Assembly (NCBI RefSeq): GCF_002101675.1
Contig: NZ_LQOY01000242.1
Coordinates: 42,794-106,793, forward strand
Direction of reading: 5' to 3'
Origin: Mycobacterium gordonae
Lineage (GTDB): Bacteria > Actinomycetota > Actinomycetes > Mycobacteriales > Mycobacteriaceae
Length of the DNA: 64,000 nt
The notes under the pieces were generated by a model that ran no database searches, was not told the origin of the DNA, and saw only the letters and a program-made list of their open reading frames with translations. The number at the start of each line of letters is the position of its first letter. The stretch's first letter is position 1. Of this stretch, positions 15,028 through 23,058 are shown in pieces. Made by a program: the position numbers and the translations under genes.

Positions 15028-16437
15028 ATGACCACCGAAGAGGCCCCCGAGGTCAGGTCGCGCGGGTTCCTGCAGCGACTGACCGCTGTGTGCGTGCGCT
15101 ACGTCGAACGCTTCATGCCGGACCCCTACCTGTTCGCGGTCATCCTCACCATCGTCGTGGCCGCGTTGGTCGCGTTACTTGTCCGCGGCGCGACCCCTGG
15201 CGGCATGGTCAAAGCCTGGTACGGCGGAGTCTGGGGATCACAGAACATCTTCACGTTCGCGTTCCAGATGGTGCTGATCCTGGTCACCGGCTACACCCTG
15301 GCCGAGGCGCCCGTGATCAAGCGGGCCATCGTGTCCATCGCCGGCAGGCCCAAGAACCAGGTGCAGGGTGCGCTGCTGTGCTTCGGCGTCAGCGCGGCGT
15401 TGTCGTTGCTGAACTGGGGACTGGGTCTGGTGGCCGGCGCCCTGGTGGCCCGTCAGGTCGCAAGGCGAATGCCCACAACGCATTTCGGCTACCTCATCGC
15501 GGCCGCATTCATGGGGTTCATCGTCTGGACACAGGGCTTATCGTCGTCGATCGCGCTGGCGAACACCGATCCGGGCAGCCCGATCAACGTGATCCACAAG
15601 ATGACCGGGCACGACGTCGGGCTTTCGCTGACGATATTCCAGCCCTACAGCTGGGTGGCCGTCGTTGTGATACTCGTGTTGCTCGCCACGGCGATCCGGC
15701 GGATGGAACCGTCACACTCGCTGGCGCCGGATCCGGCGATCTTCGCCGAGGACGAGCCCGTCGGGACCGCCGTCGCCGCACGGCGCACCTTCGCCGAGTG
15801 GCTCGAAGATTTGTGGATTCTCAACGTCCTGGTGTTCGCCGCGGGACTGGCCTACTTCTGGCTGAGCGGATTCGCGCTCAACATCTCCTCCATGGTGATG
15901 TTGTTCACCGTCACCGGCGCGCTGCTGCATCGCACGCCGATACGGTTCATCCGCGCGTTCTCCGGAGCCGCGAAGGTGTCGGGGCCGCTGCTGCTGCAGT
16001 ATCCGCTGTACGGCGGGATAGTCGGGTTATTGGCTTATCTGCCAACGCAATCGGGCAAGGCGCTGGAGACGGTGCTGGCGCAGGCGTTGGTGACCGGCAC
16101 CAATCAGTACACGCTGCCGTTTCTGACATTTCTGGGTTCGGTCGTCATCTCGCTGTTCGTGCCGTCGGGCGGTGGACACTGGGCGGTGCAGGGGCCAGTT
16201 GCGGTGGACTCGGCGCTCGCGCTCGGGCAGCGTTCCCCCGCGTACCTCGGGCTGATCTCCATGGCCGTCGCGGTCGGTGAAGCCGTCGCGAACATGATCC
16301 AGCCCTTCTGGCTGCTGCCCCTGCTGGCCATCGCTCGGCTCAATGTCCGCCAAGTAATGGGATTCACGGTGATCGCATTCCTGATCGGGCTCCTCGTGTC
16401 CGGCGCCGCCGTCCTCGTCGCCCCACACGTGCTCTGA
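15028..16437 (+). CDS. AtoE-type short-chain fatty acid transporter
   Basis: The 469-residue polytopic membrane protein has about 12 hydrophobic segments. It contains motifs of the AtoE/short-chain fatty acid uptake family: RYVERFMPDPYLFAVILT near the N-terminus, GMVKAWYGGVW, LLNWGLGLVAGALVAR, GLSSSIALANTD, YPLYGGIVGLLAY and FVPSGGGHWAVQGP. The last motif is a family hallmark. E. coli AtoE imports short-chain fatty acids such as butyrate; the substrate here may be another small monocarboxylate. The gene follows a small membrane-protein gene and ends at a hairpin that separates it from the convergent lipD operon. Confidence 0.92.
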   Translation: MTTEEAPEVRSRGFLQRLTAVCVRYVERFMPDPYLFAVILTIVVAALVALLVRGATPGGMVKAWYGGVWGSQNIFTFAFQMVLILVTGYTLAEAPVIKRAIVSIAGRPKNQVQGALLCFGVSAALSLLNWGLGLVAGALVARQVARRMPTTHFGYLIAAAFMGFIVWTQGLSSSIALANTDPGSPINVIHKMTGHDVGLSLTIFQPYSWVAVVVILVLLATAIRRMEPSHSLAPDPAIFAEDEPVGTAVAARRTFAEWLEDLWILNVLVFAAGLAYFWLSGFALNISSMVMLFTVTGALLHRTPIRFIRAFSGAAKVSGPLLLQYPLYGGIVGLLAYLPTQSGKALETVLAQALVTGTNQYTLPFLTFLGSVVISLFVPSGGGHWAVQGPVAVDSALALGQRSPAYLGLISMAVAVGEAVANMIQPFWLLPLLAIARLNVRQVMGFTVIAFLIGLLVSGAAVLVAPHVL

Positions 16438-16464
16438 AAGTCGGGGCGGCTTTCTAACGGCGGC

Positions 16465-16524
16465 GCGAGGGTGCACGAAATGCCGGTGTCGACGGCGTGT
16501 CGACGTACCGGAGCGCACCCTCGC
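16465..16524. terminator. Bidirectional hairpin terminator between atoE-like and lipD
   Basis: GCGAGGGTGC (16465-16474) pairs with GCACCCTCGC (16515-16524). The 40-base loop contains an inner stem, CCGGT-GTCGAC against GTCGAC-GT-ACCGG, giving one long hairpin. It lies between convergent genes and could stop transcription from both sides. Confidence 0.7.
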
Positions 16525-16535
16525 AGGGTGGTGAG

Positions 16536-17822
16536 CTACTCGCCGGCGGCGGGTTCGTAGTCGCCCGAATCCTGGTATGCGGCGCCAAAATGCGGCACCT
16601 CCAGCGGACCGTCCTTTTTCGCGGCGCTGACCGCGCTGGTCAGCAGCGGCGCCAGCCCCGCGAACGAGCCGACGTCGAACAGCAGCAGCGTCAACAGGCG
16701 GTTGTGCACATAGCCGAACGAGCTACCGGATTCAGGATCCGCCCAACCGACCGTGCCGCCCAGCCCGATGTGACCGTAACCCTCCAAAAACCCTGGTACC
16801 GGCGACGACTGGTAGCCCTGGTGGTAGGTGAAGGGCAGCCCCAGGTTCAGATCCGGCCACAGTTCGGCCTTGCCCTTCATGCCGGCCACCGCCTCCGACG
16901 ACAGCAACCGGGTGTCGTCGATGACACCGTCGTTCGCCAGCACCGCATAAGCCTTGGCCAGTGCGCGCGCCGTCACCACGCCGTTGACCGCCGGCAATTC
17001 GCCGTCCAGGAACGGCATATCGTCCTGCAGCATTCCCATGATGCCGGGGAAGTAGATGGAGCCGAGCAGCCCGGAGAACGACAGTCCGGCCACCTTCGGT
17101 GCGATGAAGTCCAGCAGCGGTGTCGGGATCTTCGACTGCGGCAGCAGCGTCTGCGCCGCCTTGGTCGGCGAATCGGCGGGCGGCCGGCCAAGGTGCAATC
17201 CATCGGTGTTCAGCGGGCGGGCGAGTTCTTCGCGGAACAACTCGCGCATGCCTTTACCCGTGACGGCGCGCGCCAGCCCCGACAGCAGCCACCCGTAGGT
17301 GATCGCGTGATAGGCCGTCTTGCCGTGGGCGTGGTCGACCGGGGCGGCTGCCAACCGCTCCTCCATCTGAAGGTGGTCCATGATGGTGTGCTTGTCGACG
17401 CCCTTGAGGTGGGACAGGCCGGCGCGGTGCCGCAACACGTCGCTGACGGTGATCTCGGATTTGCCGTTGGCGCCGAACTCCGGCCAGTACTCGGCTACCG
17501 GCACGTCGTAGGCCAGCAGTCCGCGGTCGACGAGCATGTGAATGATGGTGGCGGCCAGGCCTTTTGTCGCGGAGAACACCATGGCGCCGGTGTCTTCGGT
17601 CCAGGGCACCTTGCCCTTGCGGTCGGAGTAGCCGGTCCACACGTCCACGACCGGTTTACCGTCGATGTACACCGAGAGACCGCCGCCGCCGAACATCTTG
17701 CCCGGATAGAGTCCGGCGAACGCGCGAATCACATTCAGGAAGTGTGAGTCGCACGCTCCCTGCACGCCGGACGGGAGGCCATTGTCGGTGGTGAGGACGG
17801 TCGGTTTCGGCATACCGTGCAT
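16536..17822 (-). CDS. lipD: LipD, beta-lactamase-fold esterase
   Basis: The 428-residue serine beta-lactamase-fold (class C-like) esterase has its nucleophile in FSATKGLAATI (Ser-x-x-Lys), a tyrosine motif in YHAITYGWLLSG, and a C-terminal GHIGLGGTVGWADP (the HxG-like motif). Such proteins are lipases or esterases rather than antibiotic hydrolases. Sequence and position match LipD (Rv1923). No signal peptide is seen, though Rv1923 has been reported as cell-associated. The start is MHGMPKP at 17822, with a second possible ATG at 17813. It follows the Rv1922-like lipoprotein gene 58 bp downstream. Confidence 0.92.
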   Translation of the reverse strand: MHGMPKPTVLTTDNGLPSGVQGACDSHFLNVIRAFAGLYPGKMFGGGGLSVYIDGKPVVDVWTGYSDRKGKVPWTEDTGAMVFSATKGLAATIIHMLVDRGLLAYDVPVAEYWPEFGANGKSEITVSDVLRHRAGLSHLKGVDKHTIMDHLQMEERLAAAPVDHAHGKTAYHAITYGWLLSGLARAVTGKGMRELFREELARPLNTDGLHLGRPPADSPTKAAQTLLPQSKIPTPLLDFIAPKVAGLSFSGLLGSIYFPGIMGMLQDDMPFLDGELPAVNGVVTARALAKAYAVLANDGVIDDTRLLSSEAVAGMKGKAELWPDLNLGLPFTYHQGYQSSPVPGFLEGYGHIGLGGTVGWADPESGSSFGYVHNRLLTLLLFDVGSFAGLAPLLTSAVSAAKKDGPLEVPHFGAAYQDSGDYEPAAGE

Positions 17823-17880
17823 GATTGCAGCCTGAGGCCCGCCCGGCCCACAGGATTGACAATTTTCTGTTTGCGCGCCG

Positions 17881-18984
17881 CTACATCCAGATGCGGCCCA
17901 GCGCGTCGGCCAAGGCCTCGGGATCTTGTTTGTCGACGTTGCAGCTGACCGCCACCGAGGTGCGCCGGTCGCTGCTGACGCGGAACGCGCTGACGAATCC
18001 GGCCCACGCACCGTCGTGGTCGAGCATGCCGTTGGCGAGGGAGAAGATGCCCGCGCCGTAGCGGTCGCCGCCACCCGGCTCGGTCTGCACCGATCCGGAC
18101 AGCTGGGCATCGAGCAGGTTGGGGCCGCCCACCTTGCCGGTGCGGTAGTTGTCGGCCCAGCGGACCAGCTGGCTCGGGGTGGTCTGGATGCCGCCGTCGC
18201 CGACCTGCTCCCACTTGGAGTCGGCGACTCGGTAGTCGCCGCCCTCGCTGGTGTAGGACAGCGCTTTGTTCGGGATGCTGGCGACGGGGTCGACCACCAT
18301 GGTCAGGCTCAATGGCGTGAAGATTTCCGCGTTCAGATAGTCCGGTAGTGCCTCGCCCGACACCCGGTGCACGATCTCACCGAGCAGCAGGTAGTTGGAG
18401 TTGGAGTACTGGTAATGAGAGCCGGGTTTGAACATCAGCTCCGGTGCGCCCGCCAGGGCCTGCAGCGCCTGCGCCTCGGTGGTGCGGTCGGCGTAGCTGA
18501 AACCTTGTTCCTGCAACAGGCCGACGTAGTCTGGGATCCCGCTGGTGTGGTGCATCAGCTGGGAGACAGTGACATTGGTGGCCCACGGCGGCATCTCCGG
18601 CAGAAACTGGGCGAGTGCATCGTCGGTCGTCAACTTTCCGGCGGCAGCCAGCAGCAGGACGGCGGTAGCCGTGAATTGCTTTGAGACCGAAGCGATGTCG
18701 AACACCGTCTCGGCGGTGATCTTTCCTCCGTTGGCGACGTTCGCCAGCCCGGCCACGCCGGTCCAGGCGACCTTTCCCTCGACGCCGACCGCCGCCGAGC
18801 AACCCGGGCCGTCGGCTTTGACTGCGTTATCCAGCACGTTCTGGCTGCTGGCCGCCCTCGCGGGGGACGTTGCGGGGGTAGCGGCGCCGCTTTTGGGTGC
18901 CGGGGCGGGGTGCGGATCGGCGCACGCCCCGAGCAGCAGTGTCGACAGCAGCGGCAGCGCGACCGACCATAAATGCGATGGCAC
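17881..18984 (-). CDS. Lipoprotein with serine beta-lactamase fold (Rv1922-like)
   Basis: The 367-residue protein starts MPSHLWSVALPLL and has lipobox LLGAC with the lipid anchor on Cys21, then a Pro/Ala-rich linker (residues 22-48). The enzyme domain has the SxxK motif in FDIASVSKQFTATA, a YxN motif in YQYSNSNYLLLG and AGFVSAFRV near the end, as in class C beta-lactamases, DD-peptidases and related esterases. It would act on the outer side of the membrane; the substrate is unknown. Position and architecture match Rv1922. It lies between the acyltransferase and lipD in one operon. Confidence 0.9.
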   Translation of the reverse strand: MPSHLWSVALPLLSTLLLGACADPHPAPAPKSGAATPATSPARAASSQNVLDNAVKADGPGCSAAVGVEGKVAWTGVAGLANVANGGKITAETVFDIASVSKQFTATAVLLLAAAGKLTTDDALAQFLPEMPPWATNVTVSQLMHHTSGIPDYVGLLQEQGFSYADRTTEAQALQALAGAPELMFKPGSHYQYSNSNYLLLGEIVHRVSGEALPDYLNAEIFTPLSLTMVVDPVASIPNKALSYTSEGGDYRVADSKWEQVGDGGIQTTPSQLVRWADNYRTGKVGGPNLLDAQLSGSVQTEPGGGDRYGAGIFSLANGMLDHDGAWAGFVSAFRVSSDRRTSVAVSCNVDKQDPEALADALGRIWM

Positions 18985-18995
18985 GGAGTGGTGGG

Positions 18996-19820
18996 TCAGC
19001 TGTCGGAGCGCAGCAGCCGTCCGACCAGTGACCGGTTCGGGTCGGCTTCGCGCTCGGCGAGCATCAGCTCGATGCCGTGCTCGATCGCTGCGGCGGTGCG
19101 TTCGCGGACCTTGCGTGCGGCGTTGTCGTTGGCTTCCTGCCCGCTGAACTCGGTGGTGTCGATCGCTTCACCGAACCAGTAGTACTGGCGCTCGGGCCGG
19201 GGCACCGGAGTCAATCCCACGCCGCGAACGAGCATCGGGCCGTCGGGAGTGCCGAGCAGCTTCTCGGCGAGGAACTTCGTCGGTGCCAGCAGCGGGGAGT
19301 CGTTGTCCAAGATGATGTCGATGCCGTGTTCGGCGCCAACTGAAGCGAACGGGATGATGGGGTAGCCGTACTGAATTGCCAAGCGCGCGAAGCCGAGTCG
19401 GTTCTTCCACACCAACTTGTACTGTTCGTTTTTGCGCTTGGCCACTTCCCGGCCGCCACCGGGGAACACCATCACCAGGTCCCCGCGTCGCATCAGTTCG
19501 GAGGCGTTCTCGCGGGTGCCGTCCACGACGCCCATGCGGGTGAGCGCCTCACCCCAGCCGGGAATCTTGAAATGCGCGTGATCGCCCAGGGACCGGACCA
19601 TTCTCCCCCGCTCCCACAGCTCGGCAGCCAGCAGCGGCGCGTCGACCAGGCCCAGCGTGTTGTGGTTGCCCACCAGCAACGCGCGCTCGGTGGGGACGTT
19701 CTCGATGCCGTAGACCTTGGGCTTGATCACCCTGCGCAGCGGCTTCATCATGTTCAGCGCCGCGGTGACGTCAGCCTTGGTGGGCGTGGGTGGAACGGAT
19801 GTGGTGTCGGCATTTGGCAC
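18996..19820 (-). CDS. PlsC-like acyltransferase (Rv1920-like)
   Basis: The 274-residue protein shows the lysophospholipid acyltransferase fold. A modified catalytic block LVGNHNTLGLVDAPLL places His and Asp further apart (H-x6-D) than in canonical H-x4-D enzymes. Then come VMVFPGGGREVAKRKNEQY, resembling the FPEGxR block, and YPIIPFASVGAEHG. This form is close to plant phytyl ester synthase/DGAT-type acyltransferases and to Rv1920. It would transfer acyl chains to a lipid acceptor at the inner membrane face. It is the first gene of an operon with the beta-lactamase-fold lipoprotein (11-bp gap) and lipD. Confidence 0.87.
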   Translation of the reverse strand: MPNADTTSVPPTPTKADVTAALNMMKPLRRVIKPKVYGIENVPTERALLVGNHNTLGLVDAPLLAAELWERGRMVRSLGDHAHFKIPGWGEALTRMGVVDGTRENASELMRRGDLVMVFPGGGREVAKRKNEQYKLVWKNRLGFARLAIQYGYPIIPFASVGAEHGIDIILDNDSPLLAPTKFLAEKLLGTPDGPMLVRGVGLTPVPRPERQYYWFGEAIDTTEFSGQEANDNAARKVRERTAAAIEHGIELMLAEREADPNRSLVGRLLRSDS

Positions 19821-19917
19821 ATCGAGAGTATGCCCCCGTCCGCCGTCACACGGAATGATTTTCGCCGGTCAGATCCCCGGCAAGGCCGATGTGCTCCGGC
19901 CCGGTAGGGTATCCGCC

Positions 19918-20385
19918 ATGTCGGGTCGTAAGTTCACGTTCGAGGTCAACAAGACCACCAGCGCACCGCCGGCGACGGTGTTCCGGTTGGTGGCTGACGG
20001 AGGCAATTGGTCGTCCTGGGCGAAGCCGATCGTGGTGTCCTCGAGCTGGGTACGCCAGGGGAACCCGGCGCCCGGCGGCGTGGGCGCCATCCGCAAGCTC
20101 GGCATGTTCCCGGTCTTCGTGCAGGAAGAGACCGTCGAATACGAGCAGGATCGTCGCCACGTCTACAAGCTGGTGGGCTCGCCGCAACCCGCGAAGGATT
20201 ATCAGGGCGAGGTGGTGCTCACCCCGACCCCGTCGGGTGGGACCGATATCCGCTGGAGCGGGTCGTTCACCGAGAAGGCGCGCGGCACCGGGCCGGCGGT
20301 CCGGGCCGCCATGGGCGGTGCGGTCAAATTCTTCGCCGGCAAGCTGGTCCAAGCCGCCGAACGCGAAGCCGGAACTGCCCGATAG
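19918..20385 (+). CDS. SRPBCC (polyketide cyclase-like) protein (Rv1919c-like)
   Basis: The 155-residue protein starts MSGRKFTFEVNKTTSAPPAT. The SRPBCC/START-like ligand-binding fold is seen in PATVFRLVADGGNWSSWAKP, a central GGVGAIRKLG and a C-terminal long helix KFFAGKLVQAAERE. Members bind hydrophobic ligands or act as cyclases or dehydratases. Length and position match Rv1919c. The ATG at 19918 sits 97 bp from the divergent acyltransferase start; the longer upstream frame has no motif. It ends 25 bp from the convergent LLM gene. Confidence 0.88.
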   Translation: MSGRKFTFEVNKTTSAPPATVFRLVADGGNWSSWAKPIVVSSSWVRQGNPAPGGVGAIRKLGMFPVFVQEETVEYEQDRRHVYKLVGSPQPAKDYQGEVVLTPTPSGGTDIRWSGSFTEKARGTGPAVRAAMGGAVKFFAGKLVQAAEREAGTAR

Positions 20386-20410
20386 CCCTCTGGCAAAACA
20401 GGTTTCGTCG

Positions 20411-21574
20411 CTACTTCGCGTTCAGCTCGTCCTGGTACTTCTTGGTCATGTGCTCGATCGCCTGCAGCTGTGTCGCGGCGAGGTCGTCGCGCATCTGGCC
20501 GGCCCTAGTCGCGGCATCCAGGGTGGGCTGCGCCTGACCCTGGAAGTGCGGCATCACTTCGGCGGCGAACAGTTCGGCGGACCGTCTGGTGGCCGCCGGA
20601 TTGGCCCACTCGTGACCCATCTGCAGCATGCAGCCGAATCCGCCTGACTGATCCCACAACCGCTGCACCTGTTCGCGGGCGCGTTCCGGCGTCCCGATGA
20701 CGCCGGCGCCGTTTTCGTTGATCATGTCGATCATCTCGTCGAGCCGGTCCCCGGGCATCGTCATCTGCGGGAAAGCGGCGACCTTCTGGAAGTAACGGAA
20801 CCAGGGTTCGATGCCGAATTTGACGTCGGCGCGGGCCTGTTCGTCGGTCTCGGCGATGTGCATCGGCCCGACCAGGCTCCAATTGCTGCGGTCGACCCGG
20901 GTGCCGAACGCCTTGGCCCGCTCTTCGACGATGCCCCAGTGATAGGCCAATGCGTCGAAGCCTTCGATGGTCAGCGTCGCGCCGATCGACAGCAGGCCGA
21001 TGCCGTGTTTGCCGGCCAGCCGGGCACCGGTGGGCGAGGCGACCGCTGCCACCGCCAGCGGAATCCCGCCGTCCGAGTACGGCGCAAGCTGCAATCTCGC
21101 GTCGTAGAGCTGGTGGGTGGCGGTCTTGGCCGAGACGGTCTCCCCCGCCAGCAAGCGCACGACGATGTCCAGGTTTGTTTCGAGCAACTCGCGGGTGTCG
21201 GTGGGAGTGAGCCCGATCATCGACGAATCGGTGGGCAACGAACCGGGCCCGACCCCGCCGATGATTCGACCGTGGGTGAGGTGATCGAGCAGCATCAACC
21301 GGTCGGCAACCCACAGGGGGTTGTGGTAGGACAGCGAGATCACGCCCGTGCCGAACCGGATCCGCTTGGCGCGCTGGGCCGCAGCGCCGATGAACACCTC
21401 TGGCGAACTGATGATCTCGCTGCCGGCGGAGTGATGCTCGCCGATCCACGCCTCGTCGAAACCGAGGGCGTCGAGATGCTCGACGAACTCCAGGTCACGC
21501 TGCAGGGCGAGCGTCGGGTTGGTACCGGCGCGGTGGAAAGGGGCGATGAAGTATCCGAACCTGAGCTTCGTCAT
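20411..21574 (-). CDS. LLM-class flavin-dependent oxidoreductase (luciferase-like)
   Basis: The 387-residue TIM-barrel flavoenzyme begins MTKLRFGYFIAPFHR, with DEAWIGEHHSAG (a signature of the luciferase-like group), IRFGTGVISLSYHNPLWVAD and GRIIGGVGPGSLPTDSSMIG. A later IGTPERAREQ motif precedes the C-terminal helices. It would use FMNH2 or F420 with oxygen or a hydride acceptor; which one cannot be decided from sequence, although bacterial-luciferase-like spacing favours FMN. I recall no counterpart between Rv1919c and the PPE genes in H37Rv, so it is an accessory insertion. It is 158 bp downstream of the Gly-rich lipoprotein gene on the same strand. Confidence 0.92.
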   Translation of the reverse strand: MTKLRFGYFIAPFHRAGTNPTLALQRDLEFVEHLDALGFDEAWIGEHHSAGSEIISSPEVFIGAAAQRAKRIRFGTGVISLSYHNPLWVADRLMLLDHLTHGRIIGGVGPGSLPTDSSMIGLTPTDTRELLETNLDIVVRLLAGETVSAKTATHQLYDARLQLAPYSDGGIPLAVAAVASPTGARLAGKHGIGLLSIGATLTIEGFDALAYHWGIVEERAKAFGTRVDRSNWSLVGPMHIAETDEQARADVKFGIEPWFRYFQKVAAFPQMTMPGDRLDEMIDMINENGAGVIGTPERAREQVQRLWDQSGGFGCMLQMGHEWANPAATRRSAELFAAEVMPHFQGQAQPTLDAATRAGQMRDDLAATQLQAIEHMTKKYQDELNAK

Positions 21575-21732
21575 TGGGGCTCCCTTGCGATCGGCGCTGT
21601 TCGAACACTAGCCCGATGGGGAGGCCCCACGGAATGGCACGGTCTGAGAGCCGGGTCGGGGGCCGCCGAACAACAAACGAGGACCGGGTTGGCCCCGGTC
21701 CTCGTCTGGAAATCGTCAGCTGTGGCGTGCGA

Positions 21733-22161
21733 TCACGGAATGCTGCCGCAGATGTTGCCGACGCAACCACCGCCGCCGCCCGGTCCGCCCCCGCCACCGC
21801 CGACACCGGGAATGGTGCCGCCTCCGCCGCCGGGTCCGCCGCCACCGGTCGGTCCGCCCGGAACGCTGCCGCCACCGCCGCCGGGTCCGCCGCCACCCGT
21901 AGGACCACCGGGAACGCTGCCGCCTCCGCCGCCGGGTCCGCCGGTGCCACTGGGTCCCGGTGCTCCGCCGGGTTGGGTTTCCGAGGGCGCCGCACCGCTG
22001 GACGGAACGGTGCTGGACATCGTTGTCGTCGGTGTCGTCGACGACGACGGGGTGGTGCTGCTGCTCGGTCCCTTGTTGTCTCCGCCGCCACAGGCGACGG
22101 CCATGACGAGCATGGCCCCACCGCCGAAGGTCGCGAGGGCAGTTCTAGCTCCAGTTCTCAT
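21733..22161 (-). CDS. Glycine/proline-rich lipoprotein
   Basis: The 142-residue protein starts MRTGARTALATFGGGAMLV, with lipobox VAC and the cysteine at about residue 23. A Ser/Thr linker (GPSSSTTPSSSTTPTTT) comes next and is likely surface-exposed. The rest is low-complexity and built from a 17-residue unit, GGGGPGGGGGSVPGGPT (51 bp per unit), present about 2.5 times. It ends in a small CVGNIC module whose two cysteines could form a disulfide. The start is set by the lipobox; the frame stays open far upstream without meaning. The function is unknown, but the tail would extend into the cell envelope. Confidence 0.75.
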   Translation of the reverse strand: MRTGARTALATFGGGAMLVMAVACGGGDNKGPSSSTTPSSSTTPTTTMSSTVPSSGAAPSETQPGGAPGPSGTGGPGGGGGSVPGGPTGGGGPGGGGGSVPGGPTGGGGPGGGGGTIPGVGGGGGGPGGGGGCVGNICGSIP

Positions 22162-22843
22162 CAGCCTTACCAATCTCCACTCTCGTCTTGCGTCTTGCAG
22201 GGATGCCTGGGGCGCATACCCCCTAATTTGCGGGGGGAAACTGATCGGGATCCGAAACGCCGGCGCACCGCCGGACTGCGCGTGCGGCTGCCGCCGGCGC
22301 CACCGGCGATAGATGATCCAACTGACCGCAAGACGTAAGAGCATGGGCCGGCGGGCGTAGCGGTCTGTCCTTCGCACGCCCGATTAGGCTGCCGCGCTTG
22401 ATGATTCGAGCATCGACGGTTCCGGACACCGAATGCCGCGGTCCCCTTTCCGGTCTCTGCGGATTCGCTTCGGCGGGCATTCCGGCCGACGGTCGCGAAC
22501 ACGGCACCGACAGACTCTCCGCGGCGGGCATAATCAGCTACGGCCGGGGATTACGGCGCTCGGTGACGGCAGGAGTCCGGGCCGGCCGGCCCATTTCGGC
22601 ACTATGGCCAGAACCAGCGACCCCCGCGGCCAGGAATTACACCGTTTTTGCTGCCGTAAATTTCTTTGTACGGCGTGGTAAATCCGCTATGCCACCGGGG
22701 TTGACCGTTTCAACGCCACCCTCGAGATTGGTGGCCCGGCCTCCGGCTGCAAGCGAATTCCGTTGTGGCAGTGAGTGGTCCGTAGCAAGGTGTTGTGTTC
22801 AGGATTGACAAAGCCAGCGGAACAGCTGCTCCGTGGACGCTTT
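22162..22843. other. Intergenic region upstream of PPE-MPTR gene 1
   Basis: I find no convincing gene here. The only open frames on either strand lack codon bias and ribosome sites. AT content rises from about 22620, consistent with a long regulatory leader. The conserved PE/PPE upstream block begins at 22844. Confidence 0.6.
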
Positions 22844-22921
22844 GTAAAGTAATTTTTCATATACGTCGTGCGATTATCACAGTTTGATAACGGTTGCATC
22901 GCGTTTCGATAAATCGCTCGG
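22844..22921 (+). promoter_or_regulatory. Conserved PE/PPE upstream block, copy 1
   Basis: GTAAAG (22844-22849), GATAACG (22886-22892) and GATAAATCGCTCGG (22908-22921) occur at the same mutual spacings as upstream of the second PPE gene (42 and 22 bp). The block ends 137 bp before the PPE ATG. An imperfect inverted repeat, TTATCA-N5-TGATAA (22874-22890), lies inside. It is probably a shared promoter/activator site; the precise -10 is undecided. Confidence 0.65.
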
Positions 22922-23058
22922 TTTGACCCGGGTGTTACCGCGTACCTTGACCGCTACAAACACCAGATTGTCGACGACCGTGCGGGTCGGGGGGACAACC
23001 GGTTTTCGCGGGCTGGCTACAGCTTTTTATGGCGCGATGCCCTAAGAGAGGTACGGCG

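Noticed and set aside
22398..22808. Possible gene in the gap before PPE gene 1
   Set aside because: The frame has no ribosome site, no codon bias and no recognisable motif.
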